Positions 1 through 8,498 of a stretch of DNA of 43,870 nt are shown in pieces. A model generated the notes under the pieces. That model did not search any database. It was given only the letters and a program-made list of their open reading frames with translations, and had not been told where the DNA came from. The DNA comes from a virus, in the IMG/VR virus record IMGVR_UViG_3300045950_000304, positions 1 through 43,870 of that record; one strand, given 5' to 3'. Made by a program: the position numbers and the translations under genes. Each line of letters begins with the position of its first letter. Within the stretch, counting starts at the first letter, position 1.

Positions 1-3000
1 CGTGAAGCGCCCAATCACCGAGTTGTAGGCTGACACACGGAAGTTCCAGAAGGGGGCGGAGCCGTCACTCTTGTCGGCGATGACCGACACGTCGCGCCCG
101 GTCCAGTCGTCCGAACCGCCGGCGAGCCCGGCGCACTCGATGAAGTTCGCTCCTACGGACGTGACTGGGACACCAACGACGCCCGAGTGGATCACGGTCT
201 TGGCCTTGACGCGGATGATCCGGAAGTTGGGCGAAGGCAGGCCCCAACTCGAGCGCACCAAGGCAGCCGTTATCAGGATCGAGGCGGGCGTGCCTGCTCC
301 CTCGAGCTGGCGGCAGATCAGCTGCGGCTCGTCCGAGGAAAAGACCACGTAGCCGGTGAACGTGCCCACTGGCCATTGAATGTCCGAGAGTGTGATTGTG
401 TTGGTGCTGGTTCCGGCGGGAACGGCGATGGAGATGATGTTCGAAGGCGGCGACAGCTTCCCGCTCGCGTCCTTCACGCACACGGCCAAGTGGTAGCTCC
501 TGCCGCCGGGGATCGTTCCACCAGTCGAACTGGTCGAGACCGACCGGATGACAGGCGCGGGGACCGAGGGGATAAAGTCGTTGACCGGCAGCTTCCCCGT
601 GACCTCGATGGCCGCGAGTGCGGTGCCGTCAGCCAAGGCACTGTAGACCTGGGCGACATCGAACGACCAGTCGTTCTCGTCGAACATCGGATCGTCAGTC
701 GGAGGCTGCGCGACGTAGGGATGCCAAACCAGCCCCGACGGCAGTGGATGGAATTCGACGGGCACCGGGTCCGCGGGCACGTCGGCGGGTTTCGGGCCAC
801 TGACCAGGTCGTACATCGAGTCCGTGGTCGTGCGGCCCTGGATGTCAATGGAGTAGTCCTTGTTGAGCCGCCAGCCGGTCACGCGGAACTCGCCGGTCCC
901 GCCCGGCATGTCGGGATGGGTCAAGCTGCACACCATGCCAGGCTCGGTGGTCAGCGCGAGCACGGTAGTCTTGAAAGAGATCTGCCGCGCGGCCTTCCAT
1001 TCGGCCTGTGTGATTCCGCCCAACTCCTCGCGCAGGCGAATGGCGATGATGCGCGCCGCCTGAGACTTGCTCGCGGCTCCGGACAGGTTCAAGTTCGACT
1101 TCAGGAACAACGGCGAGACCGCGCCGCCGATGAGCTTCGCGTGGTCGATGTCGTAGAGAGTGATCGAGTTGTTCACGAACTCGAACTCCTCGTCGGCGAA
1201 GTTGGCCGTCAGGTGATTGAACGACGGCTTGAGCGGCGCCAGGGTGAGGCTCTGGAAGAGGATGTTCCCGACCGTGAACGCCTCGACAACGGACGAATTC
1301 ATGCGCACGCCGAGCTTCAACTTCCCGAACGCGAAGGTGTAGTAGCCGAGGCAGTTCATCAATACTTCCTGAATCCAGTCGCGCAAGGGCTTCTCTTCCT
1401 GGATCACGCCGCGGAACTTGAACTGGGTCTCGGTACCGCTGCCGACCAGCTTCGTCACCGGCTGGTCGCAGAGCGATGCGGCGGCGATGGCGGCGTTCAC
1501 GTCGATGTACTGCTCGGCCGTCGAAGCGTCGGCGAAGCGCAGGCCGCGCGCTCGCAAGAGCATGTTGACCGCGATCCAGATGGGATTGGTGAGGACCTGT
1601 TGCGAGCGGACGCCGGGTGCGGTCCAGACCCAGCCGCTGAGACCTTGCGCGACAACGGCCTGCATCTCGTGCTCGCCGGGGCGCGAGAGCTGGAGGCCCT
1701 TGGCATCGGTGCGGCGCAACTCGATCAGAGCCGTGCCGGCGGCGAAGTTGTCGAGGAAGGTGCTGTTGCCGGAGAAGACCTTTCGCCAGTCGCCGCCGGT
1801 CTGGTTGCCCGACTGACCAAGAGAGAAGAAGTCGGTGGGGTTGGCGGGGTCGGTTCCGAGAGCCTCGCGCAAGCCAAACGGGCCAGGGCTGCCGTGGTGA
1901 AGCTGGCCATCGAGTTTGTGGCCGGCACCGAAAGCGCCAATCGGTCCCTCGCCGACGATGCCGAGCGCGTCGTAGAAATCACTCTCGTCGCGGCCTGCGG
2001 CGATCTTGCAGTTCACGGGCATCGGCGAGTCGGTGTAGATCTCCGGCAGAACCTCGTCGTAGATCGACTCGGCGACGAGCGAGACGCTGGTGATGGATGA
2101 GCGCCCGAAGCCCCAGGTACCGGTCGAGTTGTCCTTGATGCGGACGCCTTGCGGCTCGACCAGGACGCCTCCGAAGTAGCGCTTCATACCGTGTGCCAGG
2201 CAGCCGTTCGGTGTCTCGTAGCCCTTGTCGCACTTGGTGGGATCGGCGCTCGGGAAGTGGACCAGATCCATCGCGCCTTGTGTGGCGAACGGACAGCCCA
2301 GCCCGTCGTTGAACTGCTTCCAGCAGGTGCGTGAAATGCGGCGGGTCGGATAGGGTAGGTTCAGCTCGTACAGCCCGTCGGCGGCCGTGACCTGGAATTC
2401 CGGCCCTGAGTCCATGGACCAGCCGACGACGTCGCCCTTCCACAGGTCGAGCTTGATGCCCGTTCCCACATGGAACAACGAGAACTCGAGCGATGCCCGG
2501 AACAGGTCCACGTCGTTGGCGAGATCCCGCATCACGTGGTCGGCGTTGCCGAAGGTGAAGCGGGCCTCGTCGGCCTCGTTGCCGATGGATTGCGAAATGC
2601 CGTCGAAGTCGAGGAGACGCGCCTGGTAGAGTTGGCCTCCGATGGTGCAGCGCCGGTCGGAGACGTAGATCGCCGGATAGCCGGCCTGGAGGGGTTGGAT
2701 CTTGATCAGGGGAATCACTTCCTGAACCTGGGACAGCAAGGCCGTGGCAAGCCCGCTGGTGGGGAAGCGGGTGACGGTCTGGCTGAGAGTGTAGGCAGGC
2801 GAGCCTGAGGGGACCTCGATCAGCGTGATGCCGACCGTGCAGACGGCGTCGGAAAGCATTTCCCAGGAGAGCGGTTCGTTGGCAAACCGGCAGATAAAGG
2901 AAGTCGTGCCGTTACCGTCGTCGTTCGGTGCGTTGTAGGTGAAAGCACCATATGGGCCGGCCTTCGACTCCCAGAAGTCACGGAGCGCGATCCGGTCAGA

Positions 3001-3207
3001 GTCCCGGAGATGGGCCTTGCGAACGGTGAACCGCTTCGCGCCAGTGCCGAGCAAGAAGCGCTGCTCGATCTTTCCGTTGGCGCTCCCAAACTGATGGACG
3101 ATGACCTCGGGGCGGTGGGCGCGGCCGTGAGGGTACTCGGGGATCAGCGGAAAGACTCCGCTGGGCGTGATCTGGGGGACCTGGATGTTGCCGAGGTAGT
3201 CGGGCAT
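1..3207 (-). CDS. Large tail hub / tail-tip protein (partial, runs off left edge)
   Basis: Reading the minus strand from ATG at 3207 gives one frame that stayed open at every point I translated, down to base 1, so at least 1069 residues are present and the C-terminus is missing. The N-terminal 200 residues resemble phage minor-tail proteins that start with a short beta-rich domain (MPDYLGNIQVPQ, then a block with RDFWESKAGPYGAFTYN). The middle has the baseplate/hub style region around KLDLWKGDVVGW (about residues 250-261) and the cysteine-bearing GLGCPF / CDKGYETPNGC block near residues 300-340. About residues 880-970 look like a fibronectin III-like fold (SYHLAVCVKDASGKLSPPSN). It is the last tail gene of the late operon and by size and place corresponds to the lambda J role in tail tip and host recognition. 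Role is inferred from position and general family look; no specific family was confirmed. Confidence 0.85.
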   Translation of the reverse strand, partial: MPDYLGNIQVPQITPSGVFPLIPEYPHGRAHRPEVIVHQFGSANGKIEQRFLLGTGAKRFTVRKAHLRDSDRIALRDFWESKAGPYGAFTYNAPNDDGNGTTSFICRFANEPLSWEMLSDAVCTVGITLIEVPSGSPAYTLSQTVTRFPTSGLATALLSQVQEVIPLIKIQPLQAGYPAIYVSDRRCTIGGQLYQARLLDFDGISQSIGNEADEARFTFGNADHVMRDLANDVDLFRASLEFSLFHVGTGIKLDLWKGDVVGWSMDSGPEFQVTAADGLYELNLPYPTRRISRTCWKQFNDGLGCPFATQGAMDLVHFPSADPTKCDKGYETPNGCLAHGMKRYFGGVLVEPQGVRIKDNSTGTWGFGRSSITSVSLVAESIYDEVLPEIYTDSPMPVNCKIAAGRDESDFYDALGIVGEGPIGAFGAGHKLDGQLHHGSPGPFGLREALGTDPANPTDFFSLGQSGNQTGGDWRKVFSGNSTFLDNFAAGTALIELRRTDAKGLQLSRPGEHEMQAVVAQGLSGWVWTAPGVRSQQVLTNPIWIAVNMLLRARGLRFADASTAEQYIDVNAAIAAASLCDQPVTKLVGSGTETQFKFRGVIQEEKPLRDWIQEVLMNCLGYYTFAFGKLKLGVRMNSSVVEAFTVGNILFQSLTLAPLKPSFNHLTANFADEEFEFVNNSITLYDIDHAKLIGGAVSPLFLKSNLNLSGAASKSQAARIIAIRLREELGGITQAEWKAARQISFKTTVLALTTEPGMVCSLTHPDMPGGTGEFRVTGWRLNKDYSIDIQGRTTTDSMYDLVSGPKPADVPADPVPVEFHPLPSGLVWHPYVAQPPTDDPMFDENDWSFDVAQVYSALADGTALAAIEVTGKLPVNDFIPSVPAPVIRSVSTSSTGGTIPGGRSYHLAVCVKDASGKLSPPSNIISIAVPAGTSTNTITLSDIQWPVGTFTGYVVFSSDEPQLICRQLEGAGTPASILITAALVRSSWGLPSPNFRIIRVKAKTVIHSGVVGVPVTSVGANFIECAGLAGGSDDWTGRDVSVIADKSDGSAPFWNFRVSAYNSVIGRFT

Positions 3208-3417
3208 GTAGATGAGCGCTGACGATGGCGTTAAGTCGTCCGTCTACTGAAGCTCTCGGACTCGGGCATTCGCCGAGGCCTTCGTAGGTTGGTTCTTCGT
3301 TTCCGGGGGTGTTACGTCTAACGGAAGCGGTTTGGCCAGTTCGAGGGGCGCACACTTGCGGACACCGGCGCACACCCGCGAGAAGGCTACGCTATCTGAC
3401 CGGTCTGGAACAAATGG

Positions 3418-4095
3418 TTAAGAGTCATACTGGCCGTCGTTGTACGTCTCGGGGTAGTCTTCCTGATAGGAACGCATCTCGGCGTTGTATTCGTGAACGG
3501 AATACAGGTACTCCTCGAGGCCCGAACAAGCACCAAGCAGGCTGTCGAGCACGGGGTCGAGCGCCGTCGCAAAGGCTCCAGGCGCAAATGTGAAGTGAGA
3601 ATCGACAGAAGGGCTCCCGTCTTTCTTGATCGTGTATCGGAAAGCGAAAGAGCCGGGATCGATTCTGTCCAGCTCTTTGATGATCTCGTCCGCCTTAGGT
3701 AAGCCAGCCTGGTCCAACGCGTCGTTCCAGCCCACTTCCTCAAAGATCGCTGTGATCTTCGGCAGGTGGCGGGCAAGCGAGTGATCACGAAACAGGTCGC
3801 TTGTTTCGAGATGGGGCTGACCAAGAGCGACAGCCAATTGGTTCCCGAGATTCAGCACTGCCTTGATCGCGAGTTCCATGGCGTGCCGATAGACAAAGAC
3901 AATTGGGTAAGCATCGAAGTCGCTGTAGCCCGGTGCAGCGCTGAATACTTGCACGAGGCTCTTGCCTGCGTCTTGGTACGCGCGGCCAAGGATGGCAAAC
4001 TCGTTCTGAGGCCTGCCCGTGAAGTTGAGAACGACGTTTCCATAAGGCCCTTCAGCTGGCTTGAAGAGATGGCGTGCCGACGGACGTTTTCGCAT
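3418..4095 (-). CDS. HEPN-like cargo protein of unknown function
   Basis: An unrecognised protein of about 225 residues from ATG 4095; a GTG at 4143, just 6 bases past the upstream stop, is an alternative start, and neither has a good ribosome site. Residues 63-80 read YPIVFVYRHAMELAIKAV, close to the helix typical of HEPN-type helical proteins (RHxxELxxK), and an R-x6-H arrangement occurs at R103-H110 (RDHSLARH), reminiscent of the RNase motif of HEPN toxins. The rest is helical with an acidic Tyr/Asp-rich tail. It sits between the fibre adaptor gene and the tail hub gene, where lambda-like phages have no such gene, and its codon use looks less GC-biased than its neighbours, so it reads as an inserted moron. 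HEPN assignment is an inference from short motifs; a plain hypothetical protein is equally possible. Confidence 0.7.
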   Translation of the reverse strand: MRKRPSARHLFKPAEGPYGNVVLNFTGRPQNEFAILGRAYQDAGKSLVQVFSAAPGYSDFDAYPIVFVYRHAMELAIKAVLNLGNQLAVALGQPHLETSDLFRDHSLARHLPKITAIFEEVGWNDALDQAGLPKADEIIKELDRIDPGSFAFRYTIKKDGSPSVDSHFTFAPGAFATALDPVLDSLLGACSGLEEYLYSVHEYNAEMRSYQEDYPETYNDGQYDS

Positions 4096-4149
4096 GTCCA
4101 AGAGTTTAACCCAGCGACCACCGCCGAGATGCTGCGGCTGCACAGGGCG

Positions 4150-4419
4150 CTATCGCTCTGCGACGCGGATGATGATAGACCGCTCGTCGGTGCGGCCGCC
4201 GGCGGTCGAGATCCGGTTTGTGACCGTGTAGATCTGCCCGGCGGTGCCGCCGGACAACCAAACCGTCGCCTTCGTCGTTGTGTTGCTGGCGGCCATCTGC
4301 GTGAGGCCAGTGGGGACCGTCCATTCGCTCGTCAGGATCGTGTCGTCGGCCAGCCACTTCGACCAGTCAATCGAGTAGTCGAGCGTGGCGCTGGGGTCTT
4401 TGGTGAACTGCTGGCTCAT
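4150..4419 (-). CDS. Phage fibre-tail adaptor-like protein
   Basis: This 89-residue protein starts at ATG 4419, overlapping the stop of the gene before it as ATGA. It begins with KDPSATLDYSIDWSKWL and continues with the pattern SSNTTT..VWLSGGTAGQ.YTVTNRI.T.GGRTDERS, which is a pattern I know from small phage proteins annotated as fibre-tail adaptors: a compact immunoglobulin-like beta sandwich. Such proteins are thought to join a fibre or tail-tip component to the tail. Its position next to the repeat-rich tail protein and the tail hub fits. Family assignment is by pattern recall; the length is as expected and no part seems missing. Confidence 0.75.
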   Translation of the reverse strand: MSQQFTKDPSATLDYSIDWSKWLADDTILTSEWTVPTGLTQMAASNTTTKATVWLSGGTAGQIYTVTNRISTAGGRTDERSIIIRVAER

Positions 4420-5114
4420 GGTTCTACGTCCCGGTCCTCGCCGGGTACCCGGAAGACGCGCCTATCAGCGCCAGCCTTGCGGGTACGGCTTTCAGTGCCA
4501 ACCTTGTGGGAACGATCCTCGAATGGCGGCGCGACTATTCTCGTCTCGGCGCGGACTCGAAATGTCCGGGAAAGAGCAGAGCCGAGAAATGTGGCAAGCC
4601 AGCCGACGGCGCTGGAAATCCCGGAAGCAACGCCGGCGAGGGCCCCCAGAAGCGCCAGCAAGGCGGAAGCCGTCGCGCTCCCCGTGGACACGCCGATCAG
4701 CATGCGCACACGGACCAGGAATCCAACCGCGGCTCCTGTCGCCGCTGATACTCCGGTCAGAATGCGAAGGACCGCTAACAGCCCAGCAACAGCCGCCTGC
4801 GCTATCGCCGTGCCCGAAAACTGCCGGATCGCCGCGAGACCGCCTACGGCGTTCGAAGCTGCGATAGCCGCACCCGAAAGCGCGCGGGCCACTGCGATTG
4901 AACCGCCCGCGGAGCCCAAACCGGCAATGGCCCCTCCGAGGCTGCGGAAGATTGCCACGGAACCAACGCCGGACGACTGCCCGAGTGTCGCCGCGGAGAA
5001 CCGCCCGAGCAGAGCAAAAAGGCCTGAGGCAAAGCCTGCGCCTGTTGATGTGCCGTCCAGGGCGTGAACCGCACCGCCTTGGGCTTCAAAGGCATCATGC
5101 AGGATGCGTGACAT
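4416..5114 (-). CDS. Repeat-rich phage tail protein (20-residue repeats)
   Basis: A 232-residue protein starting at ATG 5114, three bases after the upstream stop. Residues 31 to about 182 consist of seven to eight tandem units of exactly 20 residues; glycine recurs at positions 31, 51, 71, 91, 111, 131 and 171, with alanine at 151. A typical unit reads GSIAVARALSGAAIAASNAV. Small and hydrophobic residues alternate, suggesting a beta-solenoid or a membrane-interacting surface, not a globular enzyme. The C-terminal 50 residues are charged and Arg-rich. Similar Ala/Gly 20-residue repeats occur in some phage tail and fibre proteins, from memory. It lies among tail-tip genes and is coupled to the adaptor gene that follows. 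A tail-tip or fibre shaft component is the likely role; this is inference. Confidence 0.75.
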   Translation of the reverse strand: MSRILHDAFEAQGGAVHALDGTSTGAGFASGLFALLGRFSAATLGQSSGVGSVAIFRSLGGAIAGLGSAGGSIAVARALSGAAIAASNAVGGLAAIRQFSGTAIAQAAVAGLLAVLRILTGVSAATGAAVGFLVRVRMLIGVSTGSATASALLALLGALAGVASGISSAVGWLATFLGSALSRTFRVRAETRIVAPPFEDRSHKVGTESRTRKAGADRRVFRVPGEDRDVEP

Positions 5115-5117
5115 TGA

Positions 5118-5642
5118 CTACACGTTGACCAGCACGAAGCGGTCGCCAGCGGTTGGCGCACCGGTGAACGCCGCGCCCACGGTGATGATCTTCGTCACCC
5201 CGGAGTAGCCGGTAACCTTCTTGACCTGGCCCTCGAGCGCGCCGGAGGTAAACACAATCAGGCAGTCCCTCCAGAAGTCATTTACGCTCGAGGCCAAATC
5301 GGTCTTGAACGCTGTGGCGCTGTTGCCGGCGTCGGCCTGGACAGTGCCGCTCGGCCGACCGTCCGTTCCGATCTGGATATCCACCGGGTCGATCACGCCG
5401 CTCTTCTCAATCTTCACGTGGACCCAGCTCGCGTCCATCTCGGCGGCGGTCAGTGTGAACTGGTAGCGGCCCGAAGTTCCGATCTCGGTCACTGCACCGT
5501 TGATATCTACAAAGGCAGCGCCGTCCTTCGAGATCTGCACGTCGCCCGCGCCGAACGCGACTGCCGAGCGGCGCAGGGGCCTCCGCGTCGAGTCGACTGC
5601 GGCGAAGGAAATGGCGAGAGCCTGAGCCCGCCTAACTGACAT
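5118..5642 (-). CDS. Phage tail-tip / fibre-associated protein
   Basis: A 174-residue protein from ATG 5642 (MSVRRAQ), overlapping the end of the upstream gene by 11 bases; an earlier possible start at 5714 would overlap that gene much more and is less likely. Residues 33-75 (DVQISKDGAAFVDIN and on through GRYQFTLTAAEMDASWVHV) form an immunoglobulin-like beta domain that I recall from many phage tail proteins, where it resembles the upper part of receptor-binding protein complexes. The C-terminal region (DFWRDCLIVFTSGALEGQ, then KKVTGY..TKIITVGAAF) is also a recurring phage module. It probably belongs to the tail-tip or side-fibre structure. No catalytic motif is visible. Confidence 0.75.
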   Translation of the reverse strand: MSVRRAQALAISFAAVDSTRRPLRRSAVAFGAGDVQISKDGAAFVDINGAVTEIGTSGRYQFTLTAAEMDASWVHVKIEKSGVIDPVDIQIGTDGRPSGTVQADAGNSATAFKTDLASSVNDFWRDCLIVFTSGALEGQVKKVTGYSGVTKIITVGAAFTGAPTAGDRFVLVNV

Positions 5643-6897
5643 AGATCGTCTCCGACCGGGAAAGCTCCTGCGCCGACTCCAGGCTGAACGTGATGCCCGC
5701 TTCGAACAAGCCACTAGCCGACCCGTTCTTCAGAACCAGCGCCACGCCCTCGCCCTCGCGAATTCGAATGGGTTCGACCAACGCCGAAGGATTGCTATAA
5801 ACGGCGGCCAGCGATGGTGCTCGCATCGATAGCGGCATGACTCCGTAGCCTGTGAACTGCGGGCCGGCCCCGATGATCGCGGGCAGACAACGACGAACGT
5901 TGCCCACAATTGCTGCACCACGAGAGATGCCCACGGGCCGGATCAATGCGTCCCTTCGAACAACAACATCGCTTGGCAACTGCGGGTATGCCGAGTCGGC
6001 GGGCGTCACCGACACGTCCTCGCCTCCGACTAGCCCCTCGATGAACTCCAGCGTGTATGAGGGAACTTCCTGAGCGTCGCGGATCTCCTGCAAGGTGATG
6101 CCCACCACCTCCAACACCAGACCGCTGCCGACTCCGTTGAACAACGAGAAGAACGGGTACGCCCCTGTCTCGTTGCCCGCCCCGGCGGCTGACGACAGGG
6201 GTCGCGACACGATGTAGCAGTGGCCAGCCTGAGTCCGGAAAACGATGGTGATTGCGAGGGGCCGGTTCAGCGAGAAGTCAAAGCCAAATCCGAGCGTCGC
6301 CACGGCGATCCCCTCGCCTTCGCGCAACGTCACCCGCTGGCAGTTGGGCTGGGCATAACCTGCGATCAGCGCCGCCGCGCCACTCCACTGCGATGCCGAG
6401 GAATGCCGGCTGGCGAGATGCACGGGGAACGCCATGGTGCGGGTCCACAGAGGTGCGTCCATCTTCCAGAAGATGGTGCTCGACACGGTGAAGCCAGCCG
6501 GATTCGCTCGCGCGTAGACTTCCGGCGGAACGTCGGGACTTGCGGTGTCGAGCTTGCTGACGGAGATCGCCTCGCCGCCGGTCAATGCGGTCAGCCTGGC
6601 GATCCGAAGAACGGGAGCAACTGTCGTCAGCGCGGTTAGCGATCCTTTGCCGCACAACGGCAGCACACGGATCTCATCGATTCGCACGACGGCCTCTGAT
6701 CCCCGCCCGTTGAAGATTGCCAGCACTGCCCGGTGATCGGGAGTGTAGGAGAACGTGATCGCGGCGCCGGAAGCGAGAACGCCGGTTAGTGGCTGCCAGG
6801 CAGCGCCGTCGTAGTTGATGACCGACTCGCCCGCTGGCGCGCCCAAGTGATCCCCGTCCAGGTACCGTGCGGCGTAGTAGGACCGGCGGGGATTCAT
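5632..6897 (-). CDS. Unrecognised phage structural protein, tail region
   Basis: A 421-residue protein starting at ATG 6897, three bases after the stop of the preceding gene. It is beta-rich with no transmembrane segment or catalytic motif I recognise. Two related segments stand out: VTLREGEGIAVATLGFGFDFSLNRPLAI near residues 190-220 and IRIREGEGVALVL...FEAGITFSLE near residues 375-405, each with the REGEG(I/V)A signature followed by a beta pair; this suggests two copies of one domain. The phrase is typical of virion proteins made of jelly-roll or Ig-like repeats. The genes on both sides also look like small virion proteins, so a structural part of the tail tip or a surface decoration is likely. 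Function not assigned. Confidence 0.75.
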   Translation of the reverse strand: MNPRRSYYAARYLDGDHLGAPAGESVINYDGAAWQPLTGVLASGAAITFSYTPDHRAVLAIFNGRGSEAVVRIDEIRVLPLCGKGSLTALTTVAPVLRIARLTALTGGEAISVSKLDTASPDVPPEVYARANPAGFTVSSTIFWKMDAPLWTRTMAFPVHLASRHSSASQWSGAAALIAGYAQPNCQRVTLREGEGIAVATLGFGFDFSLNRPLAITIVFRTQAGHCYIVSRPLSSAAGAGNETGAYPFFSLFNGVGSGLVLEVVGITLQEIRDAQEVPSYTLEFIEGLVGGEDVSVTPADSAYPQLPSDVVVRRDALIRPVGISRGAAIVGNVRRCLPAIIGAGPQFTGYGVMPLSMRAPSLAAVYSNPSALVEPIRIREGEGVALVLKNGSASGLFEAGITFSLESAQELSRSETIYVS

Positions 6898-6900
6898 CGG

Positions 6901-7419
6901 CTAGGCAGCCTCGTCGGTGAACTCGATCCAGATGTCGACTATGCCCGCCGCGCCGACCATGTTGTAGATCACGAGCATCTCGTTCTGCCGGAGCACGAGC
7001 GGCTGAACATTGGCGTCGCCGTAGCCGGCGTCCCACAGCACGTTGAGCGGTACCAGGCATTCGAGTTCGTCCACCGTGGCGCCCGAGGCGGCAGGCTCGT
7101 CGCTCGACCAGAGATAACGCCGCAGCACCTCGGCAGTGCCCGAGGGAGTACCGCCGGTTCCGATGGTTACGCTCTGGAGCGCGCTATTCGTCGAGTCGTG
7201 GGTGATGGCCAGAACGGTCACATGCCCGGCCAGGCCCGCCGCGGCATAGCGCCGGATCTCCCCGAGGCAAACCACGCCGGTCACCGCGCCGGTCTGGTTG
7301 TTGAGGAAACCCAGGCGACGGATGCGCAGCACACGCGTTCCACCGTTCAGGATGGCGAGCATGTTCTTGCCGGCGACGAAGCTGATGCCCTGGCCGTAGA
7401 CAGTCCATGTGTTTGCCAT
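6901..7419 (-). CDS. Phage structural protein, tail-tip region
   Basis: A 172-residue protein from ATG 7419 ending with a TAG four bases before the next start. The sequence is beta-rich and lacks charged helices: it starts MANTWTVYGQGISFVAGKNMLAI and ends with VIYNMVGAAGIVDIWIEFTDEA. It carries neither catalytic nor membrane motifs. I recognise the general look as that of a small virion protein found in gene clusters with fibre-like proteins, but no specific family. It is co-transcribed with neighbours on either side at four-base spacing, implying it is made in matched amounts with them. Structural role is inferred from neighbours. Confidence 0.72.
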   Translation of the reverse strand: MANTWTVYGQGISFVAGKNMLAILNGGTRVLRIRRLGFLNNQTGAVTGVVCLGEIRRYAAAGLAGHVTVLAITHDSTNSALQSVTIGTGGTPSGTAEVLRRYLWSSDEPAASGATVDELECLVPLNVLWDAGYGDANVQPLVLRQNEMLVIYNMVGAAGIVDIWIEFTDEAA

Positions 7420-7423
7420 TCGA

Positions 7424-7825
7424 TTAGTCCTCCTTCACGACGAGCGCCCCGACGGAGAACTGCGCCGAGTCGCCGTTCTCGACGGTCTTGGGAGTGGTGA
7501 GGCTGTCCCAGTAGAGCAAGTTGCCGTTTGTGGCGGCATCCCAGATGCCGAAAGCCACGGCTTGTAGCCAGTCGGCGGTTGCTGGTCCGAAAGTGATCGT
7601 GTTCGTGTTGCTCACCTTCCGGACGTTGCCGACGTCTGCGACGGGCGCGCCGAAGGTCACCGCTTGGCGGGCGTAGCCGTTGCCTGCGAGTTCGGTTCCA
7701 GAAGCTCCGTCGTTGGCAGGTGCGGTCGAAAACAGGCCGACGTAGACAGCCGCCGGCGCAGTGATGTTCGTGCCTCGAAGAACATTGAGCACGGAATCGG
7801 TGAAGCCTTGAGATTTGCCGGGCAT
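7424..7825 (-). CDS. Phage tail fibre-like protein
   Basis: A 133-residue protein from ATG 7825. The pattern SVLNVLRGTNITAPAAVYVGLF followed by GYARQAVTF, ITFGPATADWLQAVAFGIWDAATNGNLLYW and a closing GD..QFSVGALVV..D is the one I know from short proteins annotated as phage tail fibre protein in many siphoviruses. These are all-beta proteins with no enzymatic residues. The neighbouring genes encode other small virion proteins. Whether it is a true fibre or a capsid decoration is not settled by the sequence; the family name is used loosely. Confidence 0.78.
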   Translation of the reverse strand: MPGKSQGFTDSVLNVLRGTNITAPAAVYVGLFSTAPANDGASGTELAGNGYARQAVTFGAPVADVGNVRKVSNTNTITFGPATADWLQAVAFGIWDAATNGNLLYWDSLTTPKTVENGDSAQFSVGALVVKED

Positions 7826-7841
7826 GGTTCCTCTCTGCTAA

Positions 7842-8498
7842 TCAGCGGGCGATGCGCACGGTCGGACGCGGGATCATGAGCTCGAAGAGGCGCATCCAGA
7901 AGCTGCGCTTCTTCGGGCTGAGCATGTCGCGGATGTGCTCGGCACTTTCCGCGCCGGCAAGGGACATGCGCTCGAGGTTGGCGGACGACTGCGCCAGGTT
8001 CGCCGCCGTTTGCGCCAAGGAGGGGTCCTTGAGTCGTTCGTCCACCGTAGCCAGAACGGTCGCCCCTTGCGCCAACAGGCGCCGGGAATCGCCGCCCAGG
8101 GCGTCGACCTGTCGGCCGAGCGCGACACTGACCTCGCCAACCTCCCCGATTGTCTTGGTGCCGGCGGCCGCGGTGCGCTGCAATTCCACAACGAACTGGT
8201 CCAGTTGGCGGTGCGAAGCGGCTAGGCGCGCGTCTTCGTTCCGGATGGCTTCTTCGGCCGCAGTAATGGTCTTGCCCAAGCGGTTCGCGTCGCGGACGGC
8301 CATCTTCGAGAGCGCCCGGTAGTAGATGCGCTGCTCGGCGAGAGCTGCACGGCCGATACGCAACGTGTCCTCGGTCAGGATCGCGGCCTGTTCGATGCGG
8401 TCAAGAACGGAAATCGCCTTCCAGCCGACGCCGGCGACTACAACTGCGAGCAGCCCGAGTAACAGCGCCGCGAGCGACCCTCGAATCCTCGCGATCAT
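7842..8498 (-). CDS. Membrane-anchored coiled-coil protein, possible lysis accessory
   Basis: A 218-residue protein beginning at ATG 8498, which overlaps the stop of the endolysin gene as ATGA. Residues 8-26 (SLAALLLGLLAVVVAGVGW) form one N-terminal membrane segment preceded by arginines, so the rest should face the periplasm. Residues 30-195 are a long Ala/Leu/Glu-rich helix with heptad-like spacing and no cysteines. The C-terminus is basic. Translational coupling to an M15 endolysin and this topology suggest an inner-membrane spanin-like or other lysis partner, yet the protein also resembles periplasmic parts of chemoreceptors in composition. No separate outer-membrane lipoprotein gene was seen nearby. 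Role is inferred from place and topology only. Confidence 0.72.
   Translation of the reverse strand: MIARIRGSLAALLLGLLAVVVAGVGWKAISVLDRIEQAAILTEDTLRIGRAALAEQRIYYRALSKMAVRDANRLGKTITAAEEAIRNEDARLAASHRQLDQFVVELQRTAAAGTKTIGEVGEVSVALGRQVDALGGDSRRLLAQGATVLATVDERLKDPSLAQTAANLAQSSANLERMSLAGAESAEHIRDMLSPKKRSFWMRLFELMIPRPTVRIAR

Noticed and set aside
187-2100. Long plus-strand open frame opposite the tail hub gene
   Set aside because: It mirrors the real minus-strand frame in GC-rich DNA. Its product is Arg/Gly/Asp-rich with no domain, while the minus strand reads as a tail protein without a break.
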